11,221 nt of DNA from positions 1-11,221 of the forward strand of contig CALJKQ010000157.1 in assembly GCA_937973565.1 (NCBI GenBank), in the 5' to 3' direction. Shown here one piece after another: positions 1 through 8,200 of the stretch. Source of the stretch: an uncultured Saprospiraceae bacterium (GTDB lineage Bacteria; Bacteroidota; Bacteroidia; Chitinophagales; Saprospiraceae). Positions within the stretch are counted from its first letter, which is position 1; each line of letters begins with the position of its first letter. The notes under the pieces are model-generated. The model did no database searches. It was not told the DNA's origin and was given only the letters and a program-made list of their open reading frames with translations. Position numbers and translations under genes: made by a program.

Positions 1-28
1 GGAGTTCAGACGTGTGCTCTTCCGATCT
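1..28. other. Illumina TruSeq read-2 adapter remnant (not genomic)
   Basis: These 28 bases match, from memory, the 3' part of the standard TruSeq index/read-2 adapter, ending in its characteristic GCTCTTCCGATCT. Genomic sequence starts at 29, where a surE reading frame begins without interruption. The adapter therefore marks an untrimmed read end that became a contig end. It should be masked, and nothing biological should be inferred from it. Confidence 0.97.
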
Positions 29-67
29 AATCCCATCATCATTGGTAACTAAAATCAGTGGTTTCAT
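29..67 (-). CDS. surE: 5'/3'-nucleotidase SurE, N-terminal fragment (cut by contig edge)
   Basis: The minus strand from ATG at 67 reads MKPLILVTNDDGI, the very conserved N-terminus of SurE, a metal-dependent nucleoside 5'/3'-monophosphate phosphatase of the cytoplasm. The Asn-Asp-Asp-Gly stretch (residues 9-12) includes the two aspartates that bind the catalytic divalent metal in this family. Only 13 codons remain because the reading frame meets the adapter at position 28. The truncation is thus an assembly edge, not a broken gene. The gene is divergent from hemH, with a short shared upstream region. A TACTTTTG promoter-like box lies 13 nt upstream of the ATG. The fragment is short, but the motif is distinctive. 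Confidence 0.85.
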
Positions 68-79
68 GCTATTTTTTCG

Positions 80-87
80 CAAAAGTA
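80..87 (-). promoter_or_regulatory. Putative Bacteroidota -7 box for surE
   Basis: The minus strand reads TACTTTTG, a match to the Bacteroidota -7 consensus TAnnTTTG, 13 nt upstream of the surE ATG. I see no TTG at the expected -33 distance, and the implied leader is very short, so the call is tentative. Confidence 0.4.
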
Positions 88-178
88 AGCAATTTCAGAG
101 GCATCATTGTGACACATGAGAAAAACCATGACTGCAATGAACCAGAATTTTGCATATTTGTTAATGAAAAAAAAATTT

Positions 179-1213
179 ATGCTCAAAGGAAAGACAGGTG
201 TCTTATTGGTAAATTTAGGTACGCCTGACAATCCGGGAAGAGGTGCTGTCTATCGCTATCTGAAACAATTCCTCCTGGACAGAAGGGTGATCGATATTCC
301 ATGGCTCGGTAGGCAATTGTTGGTTAGGGGTATTATTGCCCCTTTCAGGTCAGGCAGTTCCGCAAAATTGTACCAAAAACTATGGACACCCAAGGGGAGT
401 CCAATAAAGGTTTTTGGTTTTAGTGTAGCAGAAAAATTACAGGAAAAACTCGGAGCCGACTACTCTGTGGTCTTAGCCATGCGCTACCAGCAACCTTCGA
501 TAGAATCTGCCCTCCGAAAATTAATTTTTGAAGATAAAGTGTGTGAAATCATTGTATTCCCAATGTTTCCCCAATATGCCAGTGCCACTACCGGGTCTGT
601 ACACGATGAAGTAATGCGGGTGCTCAGGCAATGGGAGGTAATTCCCAACCTTCGTCTGATCAACTCTTATCCCATGCATCCCGAAATGATCGAGGTATTT
701 GCCAATCATGCCAAAAAAATGGATCTTGGCGCCTATGACCATTTCATCTTCAGTTTTCATGGTGTACCACAGAGGCATGTCAAAAAAGCCGATCCCTCTG
801 CACAACATTGCCTGAAAGTGAAAGACTGTTGTTTACAACTCAACGAAAACAATCAATTTTGTTATTCGGCCCAATGTTACAGAACGGCTCAAAGTATTGC
901 CCAGAATTTACATATACCCCCTGAAAAATTCAGCGTTACTTTCCAGTCGCGACTGGGCAGAGATCCATGGCTACAACCTTATACCGATCAAACACTCGAA
1001 GCATTGCTGGCTAATGGAAAAAAAAGCATTCTCGTCTTTAGTCCGGCTTTTGTTGCTGATTGCCTGGAGACGACCATAGAAATCGGTTTTGAGTATAAAG
1101 AAAATTTTATGCACAAGGGAGGTGAGAGATTGGATCTTGTAGAGAGTCTGAACGATGATACCCTGTGGGTAGAAGCCATTGCTTCGATGGTTGCCCCTCA
1201 TATAGCCAAATAA
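179..1213 (+). CDS. hemH: Ferrochelatase (protoporphyrin ferrochelatase)
   Basis: HemH inserts Fe2+ into protoporphyrin IX to give protoheme, the last step of the protoporphyrin-dependent heme pathway. The protein opens with GVLLVNLGTPDNP, the family signature. It carries the catalytic histidine in FSFHGVPQRH (His194 in this numbering) and the conserved acidic residue in ADCLETT (Glu297). SRLGRDPWLQPYT is also typical. From the ATG at 179 it is 344 residues, the usual size. In-frame ATGs at 116, 128, 137 and 164 would add 5-21 non-conserved residues. I prefer 179 because it puts the start a few residues before GVLLVNLG, as in relatives, and it follows an A-rich stretch. A CATATTTG box at 153-160 also suggests transcription begins close to it, but 164 remains possible. 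Five cysteines cluster at residues 211-233 (HC, CC, CYSAQC), a spacing I recall from other Bacteroidota ferrochelatases and possibly an iron-sulfur site. Confidence 0.96.
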   Translation: MLKGKTGVLLVNLGTPDNPGRGAVYRYLKQFLLDRRVIDIPWLGRQLLVRGIIAPFRSGSSAKLYQKLWTPKGSPIKVFGFSVAEKLQEKLGADYSVVLAMRYQQPSIESALRKLIFEDKVCEIIVFPMFPQYASATTGSVHDEVMRVLRQWEVIPNLRLINSYPMHPEMIEVFANHAKKMDLGAYDHFIFSFHGVPQRHVKKADPSAQHCLKVKDCCLQLNENNQFCYSAQCYRTAQSIAQNLHIPPEKFSVTFQSRLGRDPWLQPYTDQTLEALLANGKKSILVFSPAFVADCLETTIEIGFEYKENFMHKGGERLDLVESLNDDTLWVEAIASMVAPHIAK

Positions 1214-1263
1214 AAAAAGGATATAAAAAGGGGAATTGGGGTCAATCCACCCTTAATATATCC
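1212..1263 (-). terminator. Intrinsic terminator of the CBM48-HhH gene
   Basis: GGATATA (1219-1225) pairs with TATATCC (1257-1263). Inside it AAGGG (1228-1232) pairs with CCCTT (1250-1254) and ATTG (1235-1238) with CAAT (1243-1246), giving a long interrupted stem. On the minus strand the stem is followed at once by seven T (complement of 1212-1218), so it is oriented to stop transcription of the minus-strand gene ending at 1337. The plus-strand side has no T-run, so it is at best a weak terminator for hemH. Confidence 0.7.
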
Positions 1264-1281
1264 AAAACAAAACAAGCACCT

Positions 1282-1310
1282 GAAGCTGTGACCAAGATGG
1301 ACTCAGCTTC
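1282..1310. repeat. 7-bp inverted repeat in the hemH / CBM48-HhH convergent spacer
   Basis: GAAGCTG (1282-1288) and CAGCTTC (1304-1310) are perfect complements around a 15-nt loop. The hairpin lies between the convergent hemH and CBM48-HhH genes. Neither side has a clean T-run, so it may be an RNA 3'-end stabiliser or a weak terminator for hemH. Confidence 0.45.
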
Positions 1311-1336
1311 CGATTTCTTAAACGCTATTAAAATCT

Positions 1337-1999
1337 TTATTTAAGCTTACCCGCCTTTAATTCATCCTGGAGCTTTTTCAATTGCTCCCATTTACCAGCA
1401 GCAGCCAATTTGGCTTGTTGAGGCCACGTTGTTGGGTCGTGCATGGCAAATCTCGAACCTGCTCCTGAAAGAATTTCAGCAATGGCTGATTTTTTGGTAG
1501 CTGCCAGTCCGGCAAAATCTTCAATTCCTGCTTTGGTCAGGATTTCGGCAATTTTAGGACCAATACCTTCGATGATTGTCAAATCATCTTTTGCATTTGC
1601 TTTTTTGGTTTCTTTTGCCGGCTTTGCAGCTTTAGGGGTAGTTTCCTTCTTAACCTTTTCGGCTTTGATAACCACTTTTTCCTCCACCGCAGGCAAAGAA
1701 AGAACGCTGTTGTCTATGTGTGGGTGCAATGGAGAAGCCTCAAATCTATCGGCATCTTTTTCATTGGCCCACCTGTTGCCATTTACCAGGTAGCGAAAAT
1801 GGTAATCTCTACCGGCAGGGATTTTGAATTTTCCCTCAAAGTCACCGGCTTTGTTGGGTTTCAATTCATATCCATTCTCCAATGACCATTCATTGAAGTC
1901 ACCCAATACTACAACAGAGTGTACCGGGTTGGCAGGGTTAACATTGTAATTAAACGTAACGGCATAAACTGCCTGATTCTTGATGATCTCTTTCTTCAT
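1337..1999 (-). CDS. CBM48/isoamylase early-set domain protein with C-terminal helix-hairpin-helix
   Basis: This 220-residue protein has two distinct parts. Residues about 10-100 resemble the early-set (CBM48/AMPK glycogen-binding-like) fold: VVVLGDFNEWS (29-39), then FKIPAGRDYHFRYLVNGNRW (58-77) and DADRF. A linker rich in Lys, Ala, Pro and Thr (about 105-137) follows. Residues 140-159 read LTIIEGIGPKIAEILTKAGI, a helix-hairpin-helix of the kind in DUF4332/COG3743-type proteins, ending with MHDPTTWPQQAKLAAAGKW and a Lys-rich tail. There is no signal peptide, so it should be cytoplasmic. Helix-hairpin-helix units usually bind DNA backbone, and early-set domains usually bind alpha-glucans or support enzymes. 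Here no catalytic domain is present. The function is unknown: it could be a nucleoid or nucleic-acid-binding protein, or a scaffold. It is monocistronic, with a clear promoter upstream and a terminator downstream. Confidence 0.85.
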   Translation of the reverse strand: MKKEIIKNQAVYAVTFNYNVNPANPVHSVVVLGDFNEWSLENGYELKPNKAGDFEGKFKIPAGRDYHFRYLVNGNRWANEKDADRFEASPLHPHIDNSVLSLPAVEEKVVIKAEKVKKETTPKAAKPAKETKKANAKDDLTIIEGIGPKIAEILTKAGIEDFAGLAATKKSAIAEILSGAGSRFAMHDPTTWPQQAKLAAAGKWEQLKKLQDELKAGKLK

Positions 2000-2052
2000 A
2001 TCTAATTTTTAATGAAATGCCAATTAAAACCAGGCCTTAACGAAATGTGATG

Positions 2053-2083
2053 CAAAAGTAAATTGTAATAAATTAGTTTTCAA
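2053..2083 (-). promoter_or_regulatory. Bacteroidota promoter for the CBM48-HhH gene
   Basis: On the minus strand, TTG (2083-2081), 20 nt, then TACTTTTG (2060-2053) matches the Bacteroidota sigma-ABfr type promoter (TTG about -33, TAnnTTTG about -7). Transcription would start near 2048, leaving a leader of about 50 nt before the ATG at 1999. The rest of the 293-nt spacer 2000-2292 is AT-rich. Apart from the box for the next gene, I see nothing else in it. Confidence 0.7.
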
Positions 2084-2263
2084 GCTCTTAACATATTGTT
2101 TAAGAATATTGACGGATTGATAACAAATGAATTTAGTACTTCCTCCATTTCTTTCATTCCAAACAACCAACATCTCCAACTTAACCAGAGGATATATTCT
2201 CAAGATAAATAGGTTTCACACAGTATTAGTATCCTTTAACTGAATAATGAACCCAATTATGAC

Positions 2264-2271
2264 TATCTTTG
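2264..2271 (+). promoter_or_regulatory. Putative -7 box for the DUF3943 gene
   Basis: TATCTTTG matches TAnnTTTG and lies 21 nt upstream of the ATG at 2293. A TTG at the -33 distance is missing. The last three bases (TTG, 2269-2271) could be mistaken for an in-frame start codon, but if this box is real they precede the transcription start. Confidence 0.5.
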
Positions 2272-2292
2272 AATAGCTACAGGAATTATCAT

Positions 2293-3684
2293 ATGCCGAT
2301 TTCCAGATTTCAATCCAGTCTTTTTCTATTCCTGACACCTCTATTTAATTTAATTGGGCAAAACGATACCGTTCATATTGTACCTCAAGTTGAAGGGGGT
2401 CGCAAATGGCTGTTACCGATTGTTGAGATTCCGATGGTAAATATTTTAACCAACCGGGTGAATGTCTGGATCAAAGACGAGGACTGGGCACGGGTAAGCC
2501 TTAAAAGCTGGAAGGCCAACCTTAAAACCGGATTTAAAACCGATGGAGATAAATTTTCTACCAACTTTCTGGGACACCCAGTCCATGGCTCCTGGTATTT
2601 TAATGCCGCCCGATCATCGGGCTCCTCCTATTGGGCATCCTTACCCTATACCGTTTATGGAAGTACCATGTGGGAGTATTTTGGCGAAACAGAAGCTCCC
2701 AGTGAAATCGATATCAATACCACTTGTTTTGGTGGATTTATGCTTGGAGAAATCACTCACCGGCTTTCGCGGCTTTTACTGGCTGATGATAAACGCAGAA
2801 ACAACCGGTTTTTGCGTAATTTCTCTGCTTTTGCCATAAATCCGTTGGCCATGATCAACGGCGCTTTGTATGCTGATGTCAGAAAGAAACTTACGGCTCC
2901 TGATAAAGATTACCTAAGGATAAGATCACAGCTTTGCACAGGCATCAATATACCGGTAGGTCAGATTTCAGATGAAAGGGTCACAACACGGCTGCATTTC
3001 AGCTATGATCTTATTTACGGCAGCCTTTATGACGGGGAATCCAAATACAAGCCCTTTGATTTTTTTGTATTTCGTACCTGGGCAGATGTTGGACTGACCA
3101 AGGTGAAAAACCCTTTTTTATTCAATCTTACCTCCCACTCACCTCTTGGCATTTGGAAAATAAACGAAAGATGTATCCTGGCCATTTCTCAGCATTATGA
3201 TTTTCTGAAAAATCAAATCTTTGAATTGGGAAATATGTCCATAACTACCGACGTCTATTACAGAATTAACCAGGCAAACAGGCAATGGTTGTTGTCCATT
3301 AAAACCGGGATCATTCCATTTGGCAGTACCACTTCGGAGGTAACCCAATACCTGATAGCCGAAGGGTTACTTGCTCCCACCCGAAATTATATTTATGGTG
3401 GTGGCCTGGCCCTGGAGTGCCAAACCTCACTTCGATTCAGAACGCTGGGGCGGTTAGCTTTAAACTATAACCGATGGTTCTTGTATCCCCGTAAAGAAGC
3501 AAAAGGCAGAGAACAAAGCCATATTGTATATTTCAATTATGCTTTTCCGCTTGGCAATAAGCATGGCTTGGCGATAGAATGGTATCATTATTTCAGAAAA
3601 GCCTCTTATCAGGGGTTGCCCGGTTTTTCTGACATCCGCAAGCAATACACTGAGTTCAGGCTGATGGGCAGTTATACCTTTTAA
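2293..3684 (+). CDS. Exported DUF3943 family protein
   Basis: From ATG 2293 the product is 463 residues. It begins with a hydrophobic signal sequence (FQSSLFLFLTPLFNLIG). Residues about 90-170 hold the DUF3943 pattern: GHPVHGSWYFNAARSSG, SYWASL, YGSTMWEYFGETEAPSEIDI and LGEITHRLSRLLL. The C-terminal half alternates polar and hydrophobic residues with many aromatics and ends GSYTF, as expected for outer-membrane beta-strands with a terminal Phe. The family has no established function that I know of. An envelope location, probably the outer membrane, is inferred. A TTG eight codons earlier (2269) is a poor start, because it overlaps the promoter-like box and the added residues are not signal-like. 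The gene is convergent with the DsbA-like gene (42-nt gap), has no operon partner, and no hairpin is seen after the stop. Confidence 0.85.
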   Translation: MPISRFQSSLFLFLTPLFNLIGQNDTVHIVPQVEGGRKWLLPIVEIPMVNILTNRVNVWIKDEDWARVSLKSWKANLKTGFKTDGDKFSTNFLGHPVHGSWYFNAARSSGSSYWASLPYTVYGSTMWEYFGETEAPSEIDINTTCFGGFMLGEITHRLSRLLLADDKRRNNRFLRNFSAFAINPLAMINGALYADVRKKLTAPDKDYLRIRSQLCTGINIPVGQISDERVTTRLHFSYDLIYGSLYDGESKYKPFDFFVFRTWADVGLTKVKNPFLFNLTSHSPLGIWKINERCILAISQHYDFLKNQIFELGNMSITTDVYYRINQANRQWLLSIKTGIIPFGSTTSEVTQYLIAEGLLAPTRNYIYGGGLALECQTSLRFRTLGRLALNYNRWFLYPRKEAKGREQSHIVYFNYAFPLGNKHGLAIEWYHYFRKASYQGLPGFSDIRKQYTEFRLMGSYTF

Positions 3685-3726
3685 TGGCTCGATTTTAATC
3701 AGAAAAACCAAAAGATCACGAACACA

Positions 3727-4404
3727 CTATTTACCCAGAAGTTTTTGCATATAGGCATGCATGGAGGTTGCTGTCTGATATCCACGGCTTACCACAAATA
3801 GGGTTCCATCTACTTCAGCCAGGATGGTGGGAAAGCCTGATGCACCCAAACTTCTGGCTTTTTCAAAATCAGCTATGGTTTCCTGACTTGCTGATGGCGA
3901 TAAAAAATAAGATAGAAAGTCTTCCCTGTTTACCCCCAGCTCTTCAGCGAGTGCAGCATAATTGGACGCGAGGTAGGGATTATGATTTTCAACATAAAAA
4001 GCGTGTTGGACCTTTTTGAAAAAATCTCTTGTTTTTTCTGCATTGAAATGCCTGAATGTCACTACTGCCCTGCAGGCCGGTTCGGTATTGTAAACCATAT
4101 CTCTTTCAAGTATATCCAATTTGAAGGGCATACCGGTGCGAAGATGAACTTCTTCCCAGTGTTCTTGAAGAAAGCCCTTTAAATCTGCCATGGCTTCTGT
4201 ACCATTGGGTCTGAGACCACCCATGATATAATGTACCTCTGCTTCCGGGTAATGCCCAATCAGGGTCTGCCATTCGTTTGTAATGCCATAACACCACGAG
4301 CACATAGGGTCACCAACGTAATAAAGGGCAAATTTTTTTTGAGCATTTTGCGCACTCAAACTGAATTTAGACATTATCAACATGGTAAAAAAAAGATATC
4401 TCAT
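3727..4404 (-). CDS. DsbA-family thioredoxin-fold protein, periplasmic (CSWC)
   Basis: This is a 225-residue protein with an N-terminal signal sequence (cut likely near SLSAQ, residue 19) and a redox motif, GDPMCSWCYG, with Cys35 and Cys38. The cis-proline loop partner is seen as GASGFPT (Pro192) near the C-terminus, and a helical insertion lies between, the DsbA-like layout. The CxWCYG sequence places it closer to the COG3531/FrnE-like predicted disulfide isomerases than to classical CPHC DsbA. It probably exchanges thiols and disulfides in periplasmic proteins; the substrate is unknown. It follows the beta-barrel-like gene on the same strand after 44 nt with no convincing internal promoter, so co-transcription is likely. 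No DsbB-like partner is visible in the window. Confidence 0.88.
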   Translation of the reverse strand: MRYLFFTMLIMSKFSLSAQNAQKKFALYYVGDPMCSWCYGITNEWQTLIGHYPEAEVHYIMGGLRPNGTEAMADLKGFLQEHWEEVHLRTGMPFKLDILERDMVYNTEPACRAVVTFRHFNAEKTRDFFKKVQHAFYVENHNPYLASNYAALAEELGVNREDFLSYFLSPSASQETIADFEKARSLGASGFPTILAEVDGTLFVVSRGYQTATSMHAYMQKLLGK

Positions 4405-4448
4405 AGATTGAAAAATTATGAGGATAAAAACAAAATGCCTGTCGGGAT

Positions 4449-5138
4449 TTAATAATATTCCACTTTTCGCAGGAACTTCATGGCAAACTTAAGTTCCAAA
4501 GACAAGTTCCTCACGATTTGCTCCTGAAGTGTAACGGATTGACCCGGAAAAAAGGGATCCGGCACATTAAAAAGTGTTGGTCTGTAATATTGCTGGCTGA
4601 CATCCGGGTGAATGCCAATTTCCACAAAAAATCGGGTGTACTGACGAAAGCCAAATTCATATCCGCCGCCAAAACTTACACCATAGACAAAGTTTTTGAC
4701 AAAGGCTTTATTGGGAAAGTAGGCCCCAAATTTTTCATAATCTCCCAGATTAGTACCCACCGTATATTCACCTCTGATACCTAAAAAATAATAGGGTGAG
4801 CTTTCCTTATCAGAACTGAGCATTTTTTTTGCACCCAATTCAAGAACTACATTTTTGAACCGAAAATTGGTGGCGTTGAGTTGCAAGGGATTGGAGCTTC
4901 CGAATCTCCACGAACTTCCGCGGGTTCTATAACCCAAAGATCCATAAAATACGTTGGTGCTTTCCAGCGGTGCCGACTCAATAAATATATCTCCATTGAG
5001 CGCAAAAAGAGGATCATTGTCGTTCTGATTCCATTTCTGAAAACCCAAGGCAGGGCCTACTTTGGGTCCAAAATAAAAGGATTGAGCCTGCAAAGAAGAA
5101 AAAAATAAATAAAATCCTATGTAAATCAAATATCTCAT
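4449..5138 (-). CDS. Small outer-membrane beta-barrel-like protein
   Basis: From ATG 5138 the protein is 229 residues. It starts MRYLIYIGFYLFFSSLQAQS, a clear signal peptide ending at AQ. An in-frame ATG at 5192 would place 18 unrelated residues before this signal sequence, so it is rejected. The mature part has repeated amphipathic strands with aromatic-glycine patterns (FYFGPKVGPALGF, FYGSLGYRTRGSSWRFG, YYFLGIRGEYTVGTNLG, YGVSFGGGYEFGF, RFFVEIGIHPDV). This is the look of the 8-10-stranded outer-membrane barrels (PorT/OMP_b-brl type) common in Bacteroidota. No enzyme motif is seen. The specific role is unknown. It lies upstream of the DsbA-like gene in the same orientation and is divergent from the propeller operon. 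Confidence 0.75.
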   Translation of the reverse strand: MRYLIYIGFYLFFSSLQAQSFYFGPKVGPALGFQKWNQNDNDPLFALNGDIFIESAPLESTNVFYGSLGYRTRGSSWRFGSSNPLQLNATNFRFKNVVLELGAKKMLSSDKESSPYYFLGIRGEYTVGTNLGDYEKFGAYFPNKAFVKNFVYGVSFGGGYEFGFRQYTRFFVEIGIHPDVSQQYYRPTLFNVPDPFFPGQSVTLQEQIVRNLSLELKFAMKFLRKVEYY

Positions 5139-5203
5139 GGCAATATGCTTCTGCCGTAAAATTAAGGGAAAGAAAGCAAACTGCCGGACCATGAGCTGTT
5201 ATT

Positions 5204-5234
5204 TTGAAAAGAAAAATACAAAGTACTATATTTG
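5204..5234 (+). promoter_or_regulatory. Bacteroidota promoter of the propeller/serine-hydrolase operon
   Basis: TTG (5204-5206), 20 nt, then TATATTTG (5227-5234) is a full match to the TTG-N(19-21)-TAnnTTTG promoter. The ATG at 5265 follows after 30 nt of A-rich leader without a Shine-Dalgarno sequence, as is normal in this phylum. Confidence 0.75.
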
Positions 5235-5264
5235 TTATAACCAAACAACAAATTAAACCATACC

Positions 5265-8200
5265 ATGAGAAGCACCTTTGTTTTGCTATTATGCCTGCTG
5301 TTGAATCTTACTGCCTTTTCCCAAAAAGAAAAAGGTAAAAACGCGAAAAAGAATCCGGAACCTGCGGTGGAAAAAGCGCTGCCTTCGAGCCATTTTTCGG
5401 CACTTGCCTTTCGCAGTATTGGTCCGGCCGTAACCTCAGGCAGGATAGCTGATTTTGCTGTCAACCCTGCCAACCACAATGAATATTATGTGGCCACGGC
5501 TTCGGGCGGTGTATGGAAGACTACCAACAGAGGTACGACCTTTGATCCCATCTTTGATGGTGAGGGTTCTTATTCGATAGGCTGTGTGACCATTGATCCC
5601 GGTAATCATTCCACCATTTGGGTTGGTTCGGGCGAAAACAACAACCAACGGTCCGTTGCCTATGGCGATGGGGTATACAAAAGTTTGGACGGGGGTAAAT
5701 CCTGGAAGAATATGGGCTTGAAAAACTCAGAACACATTGCTGAGGTAATCGTTCACCCTACCAACTCAAACATCGTTTATGTGGCAGCTTACGGTCCTGT
5801 CTGGAGTGAAGGTGGCGACAGAGGTGTGTATAAATCTACAGATGGTGGACAAACATGGACCTGCGTGAAGTCTGTGAGCAGTTATACCGGATGCAATGAC
5901 CTGGTGATGGACCCCAGGAATCCGGATGTTTTATATGCTGCGTTCCACCAGCGCATGCGAAAAGTTTATACCTATATCGGAGGCGGACCGGAATCTGCCC
6001 TCTATAAGTCAACCGATGGAGGCGCAACCTGGAACAAGCTGGAAGGCGGACTTCCTTCGGGAGATATTGGGAGAATTGGCATAGCCGTAAGCAAAGTAAA
6101 TCCGGATATGGTATACGCGGTTGTTGAAGCCAATGAAGGCCGGGGTGGAATTTTCAGATCAACCGACAGAGGTGCCAGCTGGGAAAAAAGAAGTGGCACT
6201 TACACCAGTGGCAATTACTACAACGAGATAGAATGCGACCCTTTCAAAGCCGATAAAATTTACATTACAGATACCTACTATAAGGTAAGTTATGATGGAG
6301 GAAAAACCGTTTCTAACCTGGGCGAAATCAATAAACACATTGACAACCACGCCATCTGGGTAGATCCTCTTGATCCCAATCACATGTTGGTGGGCTGCGA
6401 CGGAGGCATTTACGAAACCTACGATCATGCAGGAAGCTGGGATTTTAAAGCCAACCTGCCGGTTACCCAGTTTTACAAAGTGTCTACAGACAATGCCTAT
6501 CCGTTTTACAATGTTCACGGGGGTACCCAGGACAACCTGAGTCTGGGTGGACCTTCGAGAAGTGCCTCTGCCAATGGCATAGCCAACAGCGATTGGTTTG
6601 TTACCTCCATTGGTGATGGTTTTGAAACCCAGGTAGATCAAAGTGATCCCAATATTATCTATGCACAATCCCAGTATGGAGGACTGATGAGGTACGACCA
6701 TCGCAATGGAGAATACTTACCCATCAAGCCCATCGAAGGAGAAAATGAAGCTGCATACCGATGGAATTGGGATGCTCCTTTGGTAATAAGCAAATATGAC
6801 AACAAACGCCTTTATTTTGGTGCCAATAAAGTATTCAGAACCGATGACCAGGGCAATACCTGGAAGGTCATCAGTCCTGATCTGAGCCGTGGTATAGATC
6901 GCAACAAGCTGGAAGTAATGGGAAAAATCTGGTCAGTGGATGCCATTGCCAAAAATGGAAGTACTGATATTTATGGACAAACTACTTCCCTTTCAGAATC
7001 TCCGTTGGATGCCAATATGTTGTGGGCAGGAACCGATGACGGACTAATACACCTCACCACTGATGGTGGAGCCAACTGGACAAAGTTCGACAACCTGCCC
7101 GGTGTACCGGCACAAAGTTATGTGCATCAGATCATTGCTTCCCAACACGATAAAAATACAGCCTATGTATGTTTTAACCATCATCGGTATGGAGATTTTA
7201 AGCCCTATGTATTGAAGACGGTTGATGCAGGTAAAACATGGGTATCTATCGCTTCTGACTTGCCTGAAAGAGGCAGTGTATATAGTATTGCTGAAGATCA
7301 CGTAGACCCAGCCTTGCTCTTTACAGGTACAGAATTTGGTTGCTTTTTCACTTACAATGGTGGTAAAAACTGGGTAGCCATAAAGTCAGGATTGCCTACC
7401 GTGGCCGTAAGAGATATAGAAATTCAGCGTCGTGAAAATGATTTGGTACTTGCTACTTTTGGCAGGGGCTTTTATGTTTTGGATGATTACAGCTCATTGC
7501 GTTTTGTTCAAAAAGAAGTCTTTGAAAAAGAAGCTGTATTGTTTCCTGTGAAAGACGCTCTCATGTACATTGAGCGATTGCCGCTGGGGCTGCGCGACAA
7601 GGGTCATATGGGTTCCAGTTATTATGCTGCCCCCAATCCTAAGCCGGGAGCCGTATTTACCTATTATTTGAAGGATGATGTTAAAAAACTAAAAGAGCTC
7701 AGGAAAGAAAGAGAAAAGAAAGCCTATGAGAACAAGGAAAAAAATTTTTATCCTTCTATCGACAGTTTGAGGATGGAAGACAACCAGGTTGATCCTTATC
7801 TCTTATTCAGCATCACAGATGCCGGGGGCAATACCATAAGGCACTTAAAAGCAGCGGCAAAAAAAGGAAGCCATAGGTTGGTTTGGGACTTCAGGTACGG
7901 CAACCCTGCTCCGGTGCAAAACCGTTATTCTCCAGCTCCTGATGAATTGTTTGGTTCAGAAGAAACAGGGCATTTGGTGATGCCCGGAAAATATACCGTA
8001 ACTTTGTACAAGGTGGTAGACGGCAAAATGACGCAACTGGGAGAAGCCAGAAGCTTTGAATGTAAGCTTTGGAACAATGGAAGCCTTCAGACCAAAGATA
8101 TGGCTGCCAATGTTGCTTTCTATGAGAAAGTGACCACCATGACAAAAGCTTGCCAGGAAATGAATGATAAACTGGCTTCTGTTGATTCCAAATTGAAAAA

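Noticed and set aside
116..178. Earlier in-frame ATGs (116, 128, 137, 164) for ferrochelatase
   Set aside because: The extra residues do not resemble the family N-terminus and sit before the conserved GVLLVNLGTPD. 164 is possible, but 116-137 are unlikely.
5139..5192. Upstream ATG at 5192 for the minus-strand barrel-like protein
   Set aside because: It would bury a good signal peptide 18 residues inside the protein.
6159..6701. 180-codon open frame on the minus strand inside the propeller gene
   Set aside because: It is antisense to a strongly supported coding region with recognisable Asp boxes, and its translation shows no domain pattern. It is a composition shadow.
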